Positions 1-8,128 of a stretch of 60,253 nucleotides of DNA are shown piece by piece. This DNA comes from 66-474 sp035606235. Lineage in GTDB: Bacteria; Pseudomonadota; Gammaproteobacteria; Xanthomonadales; Rhodanobacteraceae. The notes beneath the pieces were generated by a model. The model made no database searches and had not been told where the DNA came from. It saw nothing but the letters and a program-made list of their open reading frames with translations. Every line of letters begins with the position of its first letter. Position 1 is the stretch's first letter. Made by a program: the position numbers and the translations under genes. Where the stretch lies: contig DATNFU010000030.1 in assembly GCA_035606235.1 (NCBI GenBank), positions 1 to 60,253 on the forward strand, written 5' to 3'.

Positions 1-1721
1 GCTTCCGGCCCCTGCAGGCCGACCTGGGCAAGACCGGCTTCCAGTTCCGCACACAGACGCGCGTTGTCGCGTTGCGCAGGCTCGCGCAGCAATTCGTCGG
101 CGGCGGCGAGGCGGCGATGGAACGCTTCGCTGCCTTCACCGTGGCGCAGGATCGACAGTGCGAGCACGTCGCACCACGCCTGTTCCAGCAGTGCGCGGGT
201 CAGCGGCGCAGCCTTGCGCCCGGCCAGCCGCTCGCGGATCGCAGCGGACGCCTGCGCGCGCGCCTGTTCCAGCCGATTGCGACCTTGCGCGGCTTCGATC
301 TGGCGGCGTTCGGCGATTTCGGCGCGACGGCGTAACGCGTTGACGTGCGCCTCCAACTCATCCACCAGCTTCTCGAACAGCGCCAGGTCGCCGGTGAACT
401 CGCCCAGCACGCGCTCCACCGCGCGTTGCAGCTTCTCGGCCAGCGAGTTGTCGATCTCGCCGTCGCTGGCGTCCATCCACAGGTTGGCGGTTTCGGCGAC
501 GGTGTTCAGCAGGCGCCGCGCCGGATGCGCGCGGCGGGTGAAGAAGCTGCGATCAGCCAGCGCGACACGCAGCAGCGGCACCTGCAAGCGCGACAGCAGT
601 TGCTGCGCAGCGCCGCCGCTGCGGGTTTCATCGAGCAGGCGGTCGAACAACAGCGAGACCAGTTCCAGCACGTCGCGATGCTCGGCGGCGAAATGCGGTG
701 GCCGTCCGTCCGGTGCGAAGCGGCGCAATTCGGCCAGCATGTCCTGACGCAGATGCTGCACGGTGCGCTGGACACCGCGCCCGCCCATTTGCACCGGCGC
801 CGGCGCACGGGTTTGCAACGCGCCCAGTACTGCCTGCAGTTCCTCCGCGGAGGCGACATAGCCGCCGCTCGATTCCTCCGGTGCTGACGGCTGGGCCGCG
901 CGGCGTTGTTCCAGCAGCTCGCGCAGATTGCCGAGCGCCGCATCGGCTGGCGCGGCTGCCACGGGAGCGGAGGCAGCCGCAGCGGCGGCAACCGGAGCGA
1001 CGGGCGCATGGGCTTCGCGCTTGGCCGGCCTTGCTTCCGGACTGCGGCGCGGCAGGAATGCCCGCAAATTGGGCAGGATGCCGCGCGCGACCAGATGGTC
1101 GTTGAGCCCACTGTAAAAAGATTCCACGCCACCCATCACGCGGCGGTCGCACAAACGGTAGAACAGCATGCGATGTTCGCGCGGCAATGACATGCCGACG
1201 GCAATTTCGCGCAGGCCGTGCGCCAGGGCATGCGGGCCGAACGGCAGCGCTTCGGCGTCCAGCAGCGGCGAGGCAATCAACACGCCGTAGCGATGACCCA
1301 GTTCAAACAGGATCGGGCTGATCCGCAATTCGGTGCGGGTGGCGATGTCGTCCAGCGCGATCGCTTCGTCGAATTCGTCGTGATCCACCAGCGCCAGGTT
1401 GAAACGCGCGAGCGGTGCATCCGCCGCACGCAGGCCCAGCGCGGCGAGCCGGCGCTCCAGCGTAAGCAACAGCCGCGGCGCGGCATCAACCCGGTTGCGC
1501 TTGACTTCACGCAGGCTTTCGAACGCGGTTTGCTGTTCGGCGTTGTTGCGCGCCTGTTCGGCTTGCTTGAACAACTGCTGCTCGAGCTCGGTGAGGCTGG
1601 CGCGCAGCGTGGGTTCCAGGCGCGCGCCGCATTCGGCGAGCTGTTCTTCCAGCAGCGTGCGCACGCGCGAAGGCAGGTCAGTGCGCTCGGCAAGCGTGTG
1701 CGGTAATTGCTCTGTCGACAT
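1..1721 (-). CDS. DUF1631 family protein, copy 1 (3' end beyond window)
   Basis: About 573 codons are visible, read leftward from an ATG at 1721 (MSTEQLPHT) and running off the left edge without a stop. The protein is a full-length paralogue of the product at 2152-4314. Shared landmarks are TDLP.RVR near the N-terminus, a DDIATR.E.R block near residue 145, LPREHR/SREHR near residue 205, LRRFAPD near 360, and FDRLLDETR.GGAAQ.LL further on. DUF1631 proteins are large, mostly helical, soluble proteins of unknown function; older databases sometimes misname them thymidine phosphorylase. An Ala/Pro-rich linker (about residues 240-290) separates an N-terminal and a larger C-terminal part. It lies downstream of the PilZ gene on the same strand with a 77-bp gap. 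Family assignment is good; function is unknown. Confidence 0.8.
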   Translation of the reverse strand, partial: MSTEQLPHTLAERTDLPSRVRTLLEEQLAECGARLEPTLRASLTELEQQLFKQAEQARNNAEQQTAFESLREVKRNRVDAAPRLLLTLERRLAALGLRAADAPLARFNLALVDHDEFDEAIALDDIATRTELRISPILFELGHRYGVLIASPLLDAEALPFGPHALAHGLREIAVGMSLPREHRMLFYRLCDRRVMGGVESFYSGLNDHLVARGILPNLRAFLPRRSPEARPAKREAHAPVAPVAAAAAASAPVAAAPADAALGNLRELLEQRRAAQPSAPEESSGGYVASAEELQAVLGALQTRAPAPVQMGGRGVQRTVQHLRQDMLAELRRFAPDGRPPHFAAEHRDVLELVSLLFDRLLDETRSGGAAQQLLSRLQVPLLRVALADRSFFTRRAHPARRLLNTVAETANLWMDASDGEIDNSLAEKLQRAVERVLGEFTGDLALFEKLVDELEAHVNALRRRAEIAERRQIEAAQGRNRLEQARAQASAAIRERLAGRKAAPLTRALLEQAWCDVLALSILRHGEGSEAFHRRLAAADELLREPAQRDNARLCAELEAGLAQVGLQGPE

Positions 1722-1798
1722 GCGTCCCCCCAGACGAGGCCCGCATTGAAGCGGGCCCGAGGCACATTCTATGCCTGCGCGGCCCCGTGTGCGACTCG

Positions 1799-2155
1799 TT
1801 ACAGGACTTTCAGGACTTCGCCTTCGCCGAGCCAGGCGTTCAGCACCGCGGCGTCTGCGTCGGACAGCGACACGATGCGCAGCCCTGCCCAGTATTGTCC
1901 CGGCACTGCCGCGGGTTCGCTCCACATCTCGTGCAGGCCGGCTTCGACCGCGCGCGGCTTGCCTTGTGCATCCGGCAGCTGGAAGCGGGTCTGATACAGC
2001 GCGCCGTCGCCCAGCTTGCGCCTGCCGATCAACATCATGCCGTCCCGCGACAGATTGGCGATACGGCCGAGACTCTCGCCGCTGAGCACGTCGATCACCT
2101 CGACCGGCTCGGGAATGCGCTTGCGCCGCGCGCGACGCTGTTCAGAGGTGCTCAT
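1799..2155 (-). CDS. PilZ domain protein (c-di-GMP receptor type)
   Basis: A 118-residue single-domain protein. An RxxxR motif within RRARRKR (residues 7-13) and an NxSxxG motif (NLSRDG, residues 34-39) match the two c-di-GMP-contacting motifs of PilZ domains, so ligand binding is likely. No other domain or membrane segment is seen. The start is the ATG at 2155, whose bases overlap the TGA of the upstream DUF1631 gene (ATGA, 4 bp), implying translational coupling. The frame stays open upstream, but that stretch lies within the DUF1631 gene. Lying between two DUF1631 paralogues, it may be the sensor that links c-di-GMP to those proteins; that is inference. Confidence 0.88.
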   Translation of the reverse strand: MSTSEQRRARRKRIPEPVEVIDVLSGESLGRIANLSRDGMMLIGRRKLGDGALYQTRFQLPDAQGKPRAVEAGLHEMWSEPAAVPGQYWAGLRIVSLSDADAAVLNAWLGEGEVLKVL

Positions 2156-4314
2156 GGCGAAACGCTCGCGTCGGCACGCGCGAACTGGCGCAAGCTGGCG
2201 ATCACGGTATGCCAGGCGCGATCGATCATGGATTCTTCCTGCCTCGGCAACAGCCGCGTACGCCCGGCCGCCATCTGGCGCGCCAATTGTTGCAGTGTGC
2301 ATTCGGCCGCCGCCGTGCCGCGCGCATTGACCAGCAGACAGCGACCGCTGTCTGCATACCAGATCAATTTTCGCTGCACGCGCTGGCCTTGCTCGTTGAT
2401 CACGCATTCGAACCAGGTGTTGAACGGCAGGCCGCGCAGGCGCGCAAGATGGCGCTGCTCTTCCTCGTTCAGCGCAGCGGCAGCCGCCGCCTCGCCGCCG
2501 TCCTGTTCGCCGAGGCGCGGACGGTTCTTCAGCTTTACCAGCAGTTCGGTCTGGGTGGCCTTCTCGTCGGCACCGGGCGCCTCGCGATCCAGTACACGAT
2601 GGGCCAATTGTGTCGCCTCGCTGGCATGCAACCCGACCTGCACCAGACCCGCTTCAAGCTCGCCCAGCAGTCGCGTGTCGTCGCGCTCGCCAGGCTCGCG
2701 CAGCAGCGCGGCGGCTACTTCAAGCGCGCGTGCGAATTCATCGCTGCCTTCGCCGTGACGCAGGATTGCGAGGGCCAGTGCATCCGTCCACGCCTGCTCC
2801 AGCAGCGCGCGCGTCAACGTCGCAAGCTTGCGTCCGGAAACTTGCGCCGCAATCGCAGCGCCCGCCTGCGCGCGCGCCTGCTCGAGACGTTCGCGGCCTT
2901 GCGCGGCATCGCGCTGCCGGCGTTCGGCCACCTCCGCACGCCGACGCAATGCATGCACGTGATTTTCGAGTTCGACCGCCTGCTGCTGGAACAGCGCCGG
3001 GTCGCCGGCGAATGTTGCCAGCGTGTGCTCGACGGTGTGGCGCAGCTTGTCGAGCAGGGCGTTGTCGATTTCACCTTCGCTGCCGTCGATCCACAGGTCG
3101 GCGGTTTCCACCACGTTGTTGAGCAGACGCCGCGCGGGATGCGTGCGCACGCCGAACACGCCGGGATCCGCCAGTGCCGCGCGCAGCAGCGGCAATTGCA
3201 GACGTGCCAGCAGGCGTTGCGCCGCGCCGCCATTGCGGGTTTCGTCCAGCAGACGTTCGAACAGCAGCGAGACGAGATCCAGTACATCGCGCTGCTCGGA
3301 AGTGAGCCGCAAGCCTTTCGCATCGGGTGCGAAACGCCGCAGCTCCGCCAGCAGATCCTCCTGCAGATGTTGCACCGCGCGCTGCACGCCACGTGCATCG
3401 GGCTGCGCGCCGCCAGCCGCCCGTTGCTGCAGGGTCGCGAGCGCGGCCTGCACCGTTTCCGCGGACGCGGGTTGCGCATCGGCGCATTCACTGTCGAGTT
3501 TCAGCAGTTCGCGCCGGCGCGCCAGCAAGCCGCGCAGCGATTGCAGGGCGGCATCGTTGCCCTGTGCATCCGGCGAGCCGGATTCGCCAGCCGGCTCATC
3601 CGGCTTGCCGCCGCGCGTGCGCGGCGCACTGCCGCGGCGCGGCAGATAGGGACGCAAGCTGGGCAGGATGCCTTCCGGAATCAATTGTTCGTTGAGCGCC
3701 GCGTAGACTTCATCCGCTGCGTTCACCAGCGATGTGTCACAGAGGCCGTACCAGAACATCCGGTGCTCGCGCGAAAACCCCGCCGCGCGCGCGATCTCGC
3801 TCAAGCCGCGCAACAGGGCCCGGGGACCGAGCGCCAACTCCTCGGCCTCGAACGGCGCCTTTGCAGCCAACACACCGTGCCGATAGCCCAATTCGAACAG
3901 TTGCCGGCTGGCGCGCATTTCGGCGCGTGTGGCGATGTCGTCCAGCAGCACCGATTCCTCGAACTCCTGATTGTCGATCAGGCTCAAACCGCTCTCGAGC
4001 GCGGCCTTGTGCGCAGGCGCTGCCAGCGGCCGATCGAAAGCCGCGAGTCTGGATTCAAAGGTATGCCGGAAACGATCCATGATTTCGCCGTCGAGGCGCT
4101 TGGCCTGCTGCATGCCATACAGCGCGGTCTGCTCGTCGGTGTTGTTGCGCGAACGCTCGCCCTGCTTGCCGAGCTGGTGCCGGAACGCGATCAGGCTGCC
4201 GTGCAGCAGCGGTTCCAGGCGCGCGCCGAATTCCGCCAACTGCTGCGCGAGCAATTCGCGCACGCGCGGCGGCAGATCGGTGCGGTCGGCGATGCTTTGC
4301 GATGATTCCGGCAT
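2152..4314 (-). CDS. DUF1631 family protein, copy 2
   Basis: A complete 720-residue DUF1631 protein starting MPESSQSIAD at 4314. It has no signal peptide or membrane helix, so it should be cytoplasmic. The N-terminal third and the C-terminal block (about residues 270-660, rich in Leu/Arg/Glu helices, with an ERLLDETRNGGAAQ motif) align along their length with copy 1, so the pair arose by duplication. The C-terminal end (about residues 610-720, LPFNTWFECVINEQGQRVQRK onward, with a YADSGRCLLVN segment) resembles a small beta-domain, possibly a degenerate PilZ-like fold as often seen in this family; I cannot confirm this. It is the first gene of a three-gene unit with the PilZ gene and copy 1. 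Molecular function is unknown. Confidence 0.85.
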   Translation of the reverse strand: MPESSQSIADRTDLPPRVRELLAQQLAEFGARLEPLLHGSLIAFRHQLGKQGERSRNNTDEQTALYGMQQAKRLDGEIMDRFRHTFESRLAAFDRPLAAPAHKAALESGLSLIDNQEFEESVLLDDIATRAEMRASRQLFELGYRHGVLAAKAPFEAEELALGPRALLRGLSEIARAAGFSREHRMFWYGLCDTSLVNAADEVYAALNEQLIPEGILPSLRPYLPRRGSAPRTRGGKPDEPAGESGSPDAQGNDAALQSLRGLLARRRELLKLDSECADAQPASAETVQAALATLQQRAAGGAQPDARGVQRAVQHLQEDLLAELRRFAPDAKGLRLTSEQRDVLDLVSLLFERLLDETRNGGAAQRLLARLQLPLLRAALADPGVFGVRTHPARRLLNNVVETADLWIDGSEGEIDNALLDKLRHTVEHTLATFAGDPALFQQQAVELENHVHALRRRAEVAERRQRDAAQGRERLEQARAQAGAAIAAQVSGRKLATLTRALLEQAWTDALALAILRHGEGSDEFARALEVAAALLREPGERDDTRLLGELEAGLVQVGLHASEATQLAHRVLDREAPGADEKATQTELLVKLKNRPRLGEQDGGEAAAAAALNEEEQRHLARLRGLPFNTWFECVINEQGQRVQRKLIWYADSGRCLLVNARGTAAAECTLQQLARQMAAGRTRLLPRQEESMIDRAWHTVIASLRQFARADASVSP

Positions 4315-4395
4315 GGCTTTCCCGGCGCAACATGCGTTGGCCGGGATTCTATGCGCTTTTGCGCGTTCGGGTGCGTGGCGGTTTCGCGGCGATGC

Positions 4396-6261
4396 TCAGG
4401 GAGACCAGGCGATTTCGACCCAGCCCGATCGTCCCGGCGTGTTGAAACCGCGAGCGAGGAAATAGCTGCGGTCGGCCAGATTCTCCGCGCGCAGATGCAA
4501 TTGCCACGCAGGCGACAACACCACGTTCACGCGTGCGTTGATCAATGCATATCCGGCCAGCGGGCCACCGATGTCGGGTCGTGGGCCTTCGGCATACAAC
4601 TCCAGACCGGCGTTCACGCGCTCGCTGAAGGCGCGCGTCAACAGCAGATCGCCTTTGCGTGAAGCGCGCCGCAGCAGGTGTTCGCCGGTCTGCGGATCGC
4701 GCGCGTCCTGCCAGGTGGCATTGCCGACAAATGTCCAGCCGTCGCGTTGCCAATGCGTTTCAAGCTCGGCGCCATCTATCTTGGCGCGCGCGGTGTTCTC
4801 GGCCTGGAACAAGGGTCCGGTGAAATCGATCAGATTGTCGATCCGGGTGTGATAGGCGGAAAGCCGGAACGACAGTTGCGCGGTCGGCGTCCATTCCGCA
4901 CCGAGTTCGCGGCTTTGCGAACGCTCCGGTTGCAGCGCGGGATTGCCGGCGAACAACCCGCCGAAGCCCGGCGAAAATTGCTCGTTCAAGCTCGGCGCGC
5001 GGAAGCCCTGCCCGAAACTTGCCGTGAAACGCAAACTCGGCAGCACGCGCCAGCCGAACGCTCCGGAACCAGTGCTTGCGCCGCCGAACACGCTGTTGTG
5101 GTCGTGACGCGCGGCCAGCTCCCAATCGAAACTTTGCACGTGTCCGTTCCAGCCTGCGAACGCGGCGGTGTTGTCGCGGCTTTGATTGAACATGTCCGCG
5201 CCGGCGAAGGTATCCACGTTCTCGCCGCTCTCGTGCACGCGCTCAACGCCGGCGGTGAGGGATTGGTCGGGCGTGAGCGTGAAAATGTTCAACCAGGTCG
5301 CGCTCTGCCGGCGCGAGCGGAACAACTCGAAGAAATCCGGCGTGTCGAGATCATCGCGCGCGCTGCCGAGGCTCAGGCGCTGAAACCAGCGCGGCGAAAT
5401 ATCGCCGGCGAGCGCCGCGCCCAGATCCTGCTCGATCGTGTGCGAGGTGCCCTGGTCGAATTCGTTCACCGAATCGCTGTAGAGCGCATTGGCCGACAGC
5501 GTTTGCGTGCCGAGTTTCAGATCACCGGACGCTGCGAGATTGCGATTGCGCAGGCCGTCGTCATCCGGATTGAAACCGAAACCTTGCGGATTCTCGGCCG
5601 AGAATCCGCGCACATGCCGGATGCCGGCCTGCACGCTGAAATCGCCGCGCTCACCCTGCTGGCCGATGCCGGCGCTGGCCGAAGCATCGTCATAGCTACC
5701 GTAACGCACCGCCGCGTGCGGACCGCTCAACTTGCGCGTGAAAATCTGCACCACGCCGCCGATCGCATCCGAGCCCCAGTACGCCGCGCGTGGGCCGCGC
5801 ACGATCTCGATGCGTTGAACGGCATCCAGCGGCAGCAGCGAGAAATCCACGCCGCCGGTGCCGGTCGAGGCGATGCGCACGCCATCCACCAGCACCAGCA
5901 CGTGATTTGAATTGCTGCCACGCAGGAACAGCGATGCCTGTTCGCCGGGGCCGCCGGTGCGCGCGACATCCACGCCGGCCTGCGTGCGCAACAGATCGAA
6001 AACATCCGGTGCACCGCTGGCCTCGATATCGGCGCGCGTGATCACGGTGACATCGGCAAGCGAGGCATCCACTGTTTGCGCCATGCGCGTGGCGGTGACC
6101 TGGATGGTCGGCTCGGTGACGACCGATTGATCGTTGGTCTGCGCTTGCGCGCCGACACTCGCGATCGACAAGGCACCCAAAAGTAAATTGGAAATCGCGA
6201 ACAGGGATGTCCGCTTGTTGATCCTGGCGATCAGGGACGATCGCAATACCGTGGCCTTCAT
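4396..6261 (-). CDS. btuB: TonB-dependent vitamin B12 receptor, BtuB-like
   Basis: A 621-residue outer-membrane receptor importing cobalamin or a related corrinoid with TonB energy. The start is taken at ATG 6261 (MKATVLRSS), six bases after a GGAG; an earlier in-frame ATG gives MRTENA first. A hydrophobic signal ending in GAQAQ is followed by a TonB box (PTIQVTATR), a plug domain (about residues 60-170 with a GxRxASTGTGG loop and the RIEIVRGPRAAYWGSDAIGG signature) and a 22-strand-type barrel. BtuB rather than another TonB receptor is indicated by length and by the cobalamin riboswitch at 6395-6622. The last residues are WSP rather than ending in the usual aromatic residue. No btuCDF genes are nearby. 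Confidence 0.9.
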   Translation of the reverse strand: MKATVLRSSLIARINKRTSLFAISNLLLGALSIASVGAQAQTNDQSVVTEPTIQVTATRMAQTVDASLADVTVITRADIEASGAPDVFDLLRTQAGVDVARTGGPGEQASLFLRGSNSNHVLVLVDGVRIASTGTGGVDFSLLPLDAVQRIEIVRGPRAAYWGSDAIGGVVQIFTRKLSGPHAAVRYGSYDDASASAGIGQQGERGDFSVQAGIRHVRGFSAENPQGFGFNPDDDGLRNRNLAASGDLKLGTQTLSANALYSDSVNEFDQGTSHTIEQDLGAALAGDISPRWFQRLSLGSARDDLDTPDFFELFRSRRQSATWLNIFTLTPDQSLTAGVERVHESGENVDTFAGADMFNQSRDNTAAFAGWNGHVQSFDWELAARHDHNSVFGGASTGSGAFGWRVLPSLRFTASFGQGFRAPSLNEQFSPGFGGLFAGNPALQPERSQSRELGAEWTPTAQLSFRLSAYHTRIDNLIDFTGPLFQAENTARAKIDGAELETHWQRDGWTFVGNATWQDARDPQTGEHLLRRASRKGDLLLTRAFSERVNAGLELYAEGPRPDIGGPLAGYALINARVNVVLSPAWQLHLRAENLADRSYFLARGFNTPGRSGWVEIAWSP

Positions 6262-6394
6262 TGCATTCTCCGTTCGCACACCCGCGTGGAGCGCAACGGA
6301 GAACGAGGGCAGGGCACGGCACGGCCGTTCCCGACCGCCGCCCGCCGCGACGCTTTAGGATCACGGCGCGTGCGAGGATCGCTCGCGTACGCCG

Positions 6395-6622
6395 CGGCAG
6401 CAGGCCGGTCTCCGGGCTCGCGGGTTGAGAAGTGCGGCCAGGAACGACCGCTTTTGATTCGCGATCATGGCGATCGCAAAAACAACTTCCCCGACCGGAT
6501 CGCCTTCCCACGCTCATCGCGCAGTGGCTGCATGATCCGATTCGACTCGCTTACCGTTGCGGGGGCAGCGCCGGTCTCTCACCGGCTTCCCGTTTCACCC
6601 ATGACATGGGCACCTGCAAGCG
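6395..6622 (-). promoter_or_regulatory. Cobalamin (adenosylcobalamin) riboswitch upstream of btuB
   Basis: Reading the minus strand from about 6622 to 6395, the conserved cobalamin-riboswitch elements appear in order: GGTGCC, GGGAAGCCGGTG, the B12-box core GCTGCCCCCGCAACGGTAA, GCCACTG, GGGAAGGCG and, at the 3' end, GAGCCCGGAGACCGGCC. The element lies in the untranslated leader about 130 bases upstream of the btuB start, where it would lower btuB expression when B12 is abundant. Boundaries are approximate. The expression platform was not modelled. Confidence 0.93.
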
Positions 6623-6777
6623 GGCAGTGTAAGTGTGCAGATTGCACACGGCAAGATTTGGCGGTTGGGAAGATGACATCCATGTCCTTTCCCGCGCGCC
6701 CGGCTGCGATGCTTGGCGTCCGGCGGCGGCGCCGAGTGCGCTCGAGACGGCACCCATGGGCTTCATGGCCTGTGCAG

Positions 6778-6966
6778 TCATTCGTCGCTCCGCCGCGCAT
6801 CAATCTGCGTGATCGCGTCGCGCGCATCCACGCTGACGCGGATCTCGATGGGTTTGCAGCACACCTGGCAATCCTCGACGTAGTGCGTAGAGCCTGTCGA
6901 AGCGTCCACGCCGGTCTCGAACGATTCGCCGCAGTACGGGCAGGTGATTTCCACGAATTCCAGCAT
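6778..6966 (-). CDS. CPXCG-motif cysteine-rich small protein
   Basis: A 62-residue protein (MLEFVEITCPYCGE) with a CPYCG knuckle near residue 9 and a CQVCC motif near residue 33, the pattern of a zinc-ribbon found in the CPXCG-motif family of short gammaproteobacterial proteins. The start follows AAGGAG with good spacing. It is divergent from the cupin-like gene at 7085. Metal binding is likely; biological role is not known. Confidence 0.85.
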   Translation of the reverse strand: MLEFVEITCPYCGESFETGVDASTGSTHYVEDCQVCCKPIEIRVSVDARDAITQIDARRSDE

Positions 6967-7084
6967 GGCGCCGTCTCCTTCACGCGGCCACGACCATCCG
7001 CGCGCGAAAAGGGTACGACGTAAGTAGTGCAATTTGACAGTGCAGCGAGGGATGGCTGCTTTCACACGCCAGGGAGAGCCCACA

Positions 7085-8074
7085 ATGATTGTCGAGCGCA
7101 GGAGCGGCCTTTCCCACGCGCAGTTCGTGCGTGAATACGTCTTGCCGCGCAAGCCGGTGATCATCACCGACGCCCTGGACGACTGTCCCGCGCGGCGCAA
7201 GTGGACTCCCGATTATTTTCTCGAGCGCTTCGGTGAGCGGCGGCTGCGCGCCGAATCGGGCGAGATGTCCATGCGCGAAATCATCGACGGCGTGCTGCAT
7301 CCGAGCGGTGAACGCACGCCGTTTCTGCGCGAGTCGCCGATCTCGTGGTGGCTGCCGGAAGCCATGGCGGATCTGGCGCCGTTTCCTGCTTATGTGACTC
7401 CGAACTGGTTGAGTTATCCGTTCGCGCGCTGGCCGGATTTCCGCCACAGCGGACACGCCAGCCGGCTGGCGCGCACCGCGCAGACCGAAATCAACCTCAC
7501 CGGCGCCAATATGCGGTTCGGTGCGCTGCATCTGGATCTGTTCTGGACGCATGCGATGGTGATGCAATGGTATGGCGCCAAGAAATTTTTCATCTTCCCG
7601 CTTTCGGATACCAAGCATCTTTACCGCAAGCCCGACATCTGGATTTCGCAGATCACCGATGTCGAGCATCCCGATTTCGCGAAATTCCCCGACTTCGCCA
7701 ACGCGCACATGATCGAGTTCACCCTGCAACCGGGTGAGGCCTATTTCAATCCGACCGGCTGGTGGCACACCACCCGTACGCTGGATGTCTCGATCGCGAC
7801 GGTGGTGAGTTTCGCCAACGCCAGCAACTGGAAAGAAGTGACGGAACACTTGTTGATGCCGAATGCGCCGTTGAAATCACGGCTGGCGGCGGTTCCCTAC
7901 CAGGCGTATCTGCGCGCGCTGGGCTGGTGGACGCTGCCGCATTACCCCTTTCCGGAAGCGACTGATCCGGCCTGGTGCAGCGATTCGCTCAAGCATTACC
8001 AGCGCACGTCCGGCCGCTGGGCGGGCGCCGCGCTGGGTGGTGTGCCGGAAGGGGCGATGGCATCGCGGTATTAG
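7085..8074 (+). CDS. Cupin-like/JmjC-type Fe(II) 2-oxoglutarate oxygenase
   Basis: A 329-residue protein of the cupin_8/JmjC-like family. The start is the ATG at 7085 (MIVERRSG), preceded by GGGAG; the frame extends 17 codons upstream without a comparable ribosome site. An HLD triplet (in ALHLDLFWTH) and a downstream His in PTGWWHTTRT fit the HxD...H iron-binding facial triad, and the Lys pair in YGAKKFFIFP lies where 2-oxoglutarate is often held. The N-terminal half (FVREYVLPRKPVIITDA) has the usual cupin_8 entry motif. These enzymes hydroxylate proteins, tRNA or small molecules; the substrate cannot be read from the sequence. It has its own promoter region, shared divergently with the CPXCG gene. 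Confidence 0.8.
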   Translation: MIVERRSGLSHAQFVREYVLPRKPVIITDALDDCPARRKWTPDYFLERFGERRLRAESGEMSMREIIDGVLHPSGERTPFLRESPISWWLPEAMADLAPFPAYVTPNWLSYPFARWPDFRHSGHASRLARTAQTEINLTGANMRFGALHLDLFWTHAMVMQWYGAKKFFIFPLSDTKHLYRKPDIWISQITDVEHPDFAKFPDFANAHMIEFTLQPGEAYFNPTGWWHTTRTLDVSIATVVSFANASNWKEVTEHLLMPNAPLKSRLAAVPYQAYLRALGWWTLPHYPFPEATDPAWCSDSLKHYQRTSGRWAGAALGGVPEGAMASRY

Positions 8075-8128
8075 GGCGCTACGGGCCGGGCCGGAAAGCA
8101 CACCAGGGGCGTCCGCGCGCAACCTCAC

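Noticed and set aside
2209..4305. A 698-codon open frame antisense to DUF1631 copy 2
   Set aside because: Arg/Gln/Leu-rich shadow translation without recognisable domain; the opposite strand encodes the conserved paralogue.
4678..5910. A 410-codon frame antisense to btuB
   Set aside because: Shadow of btuB codon usage, no family features.
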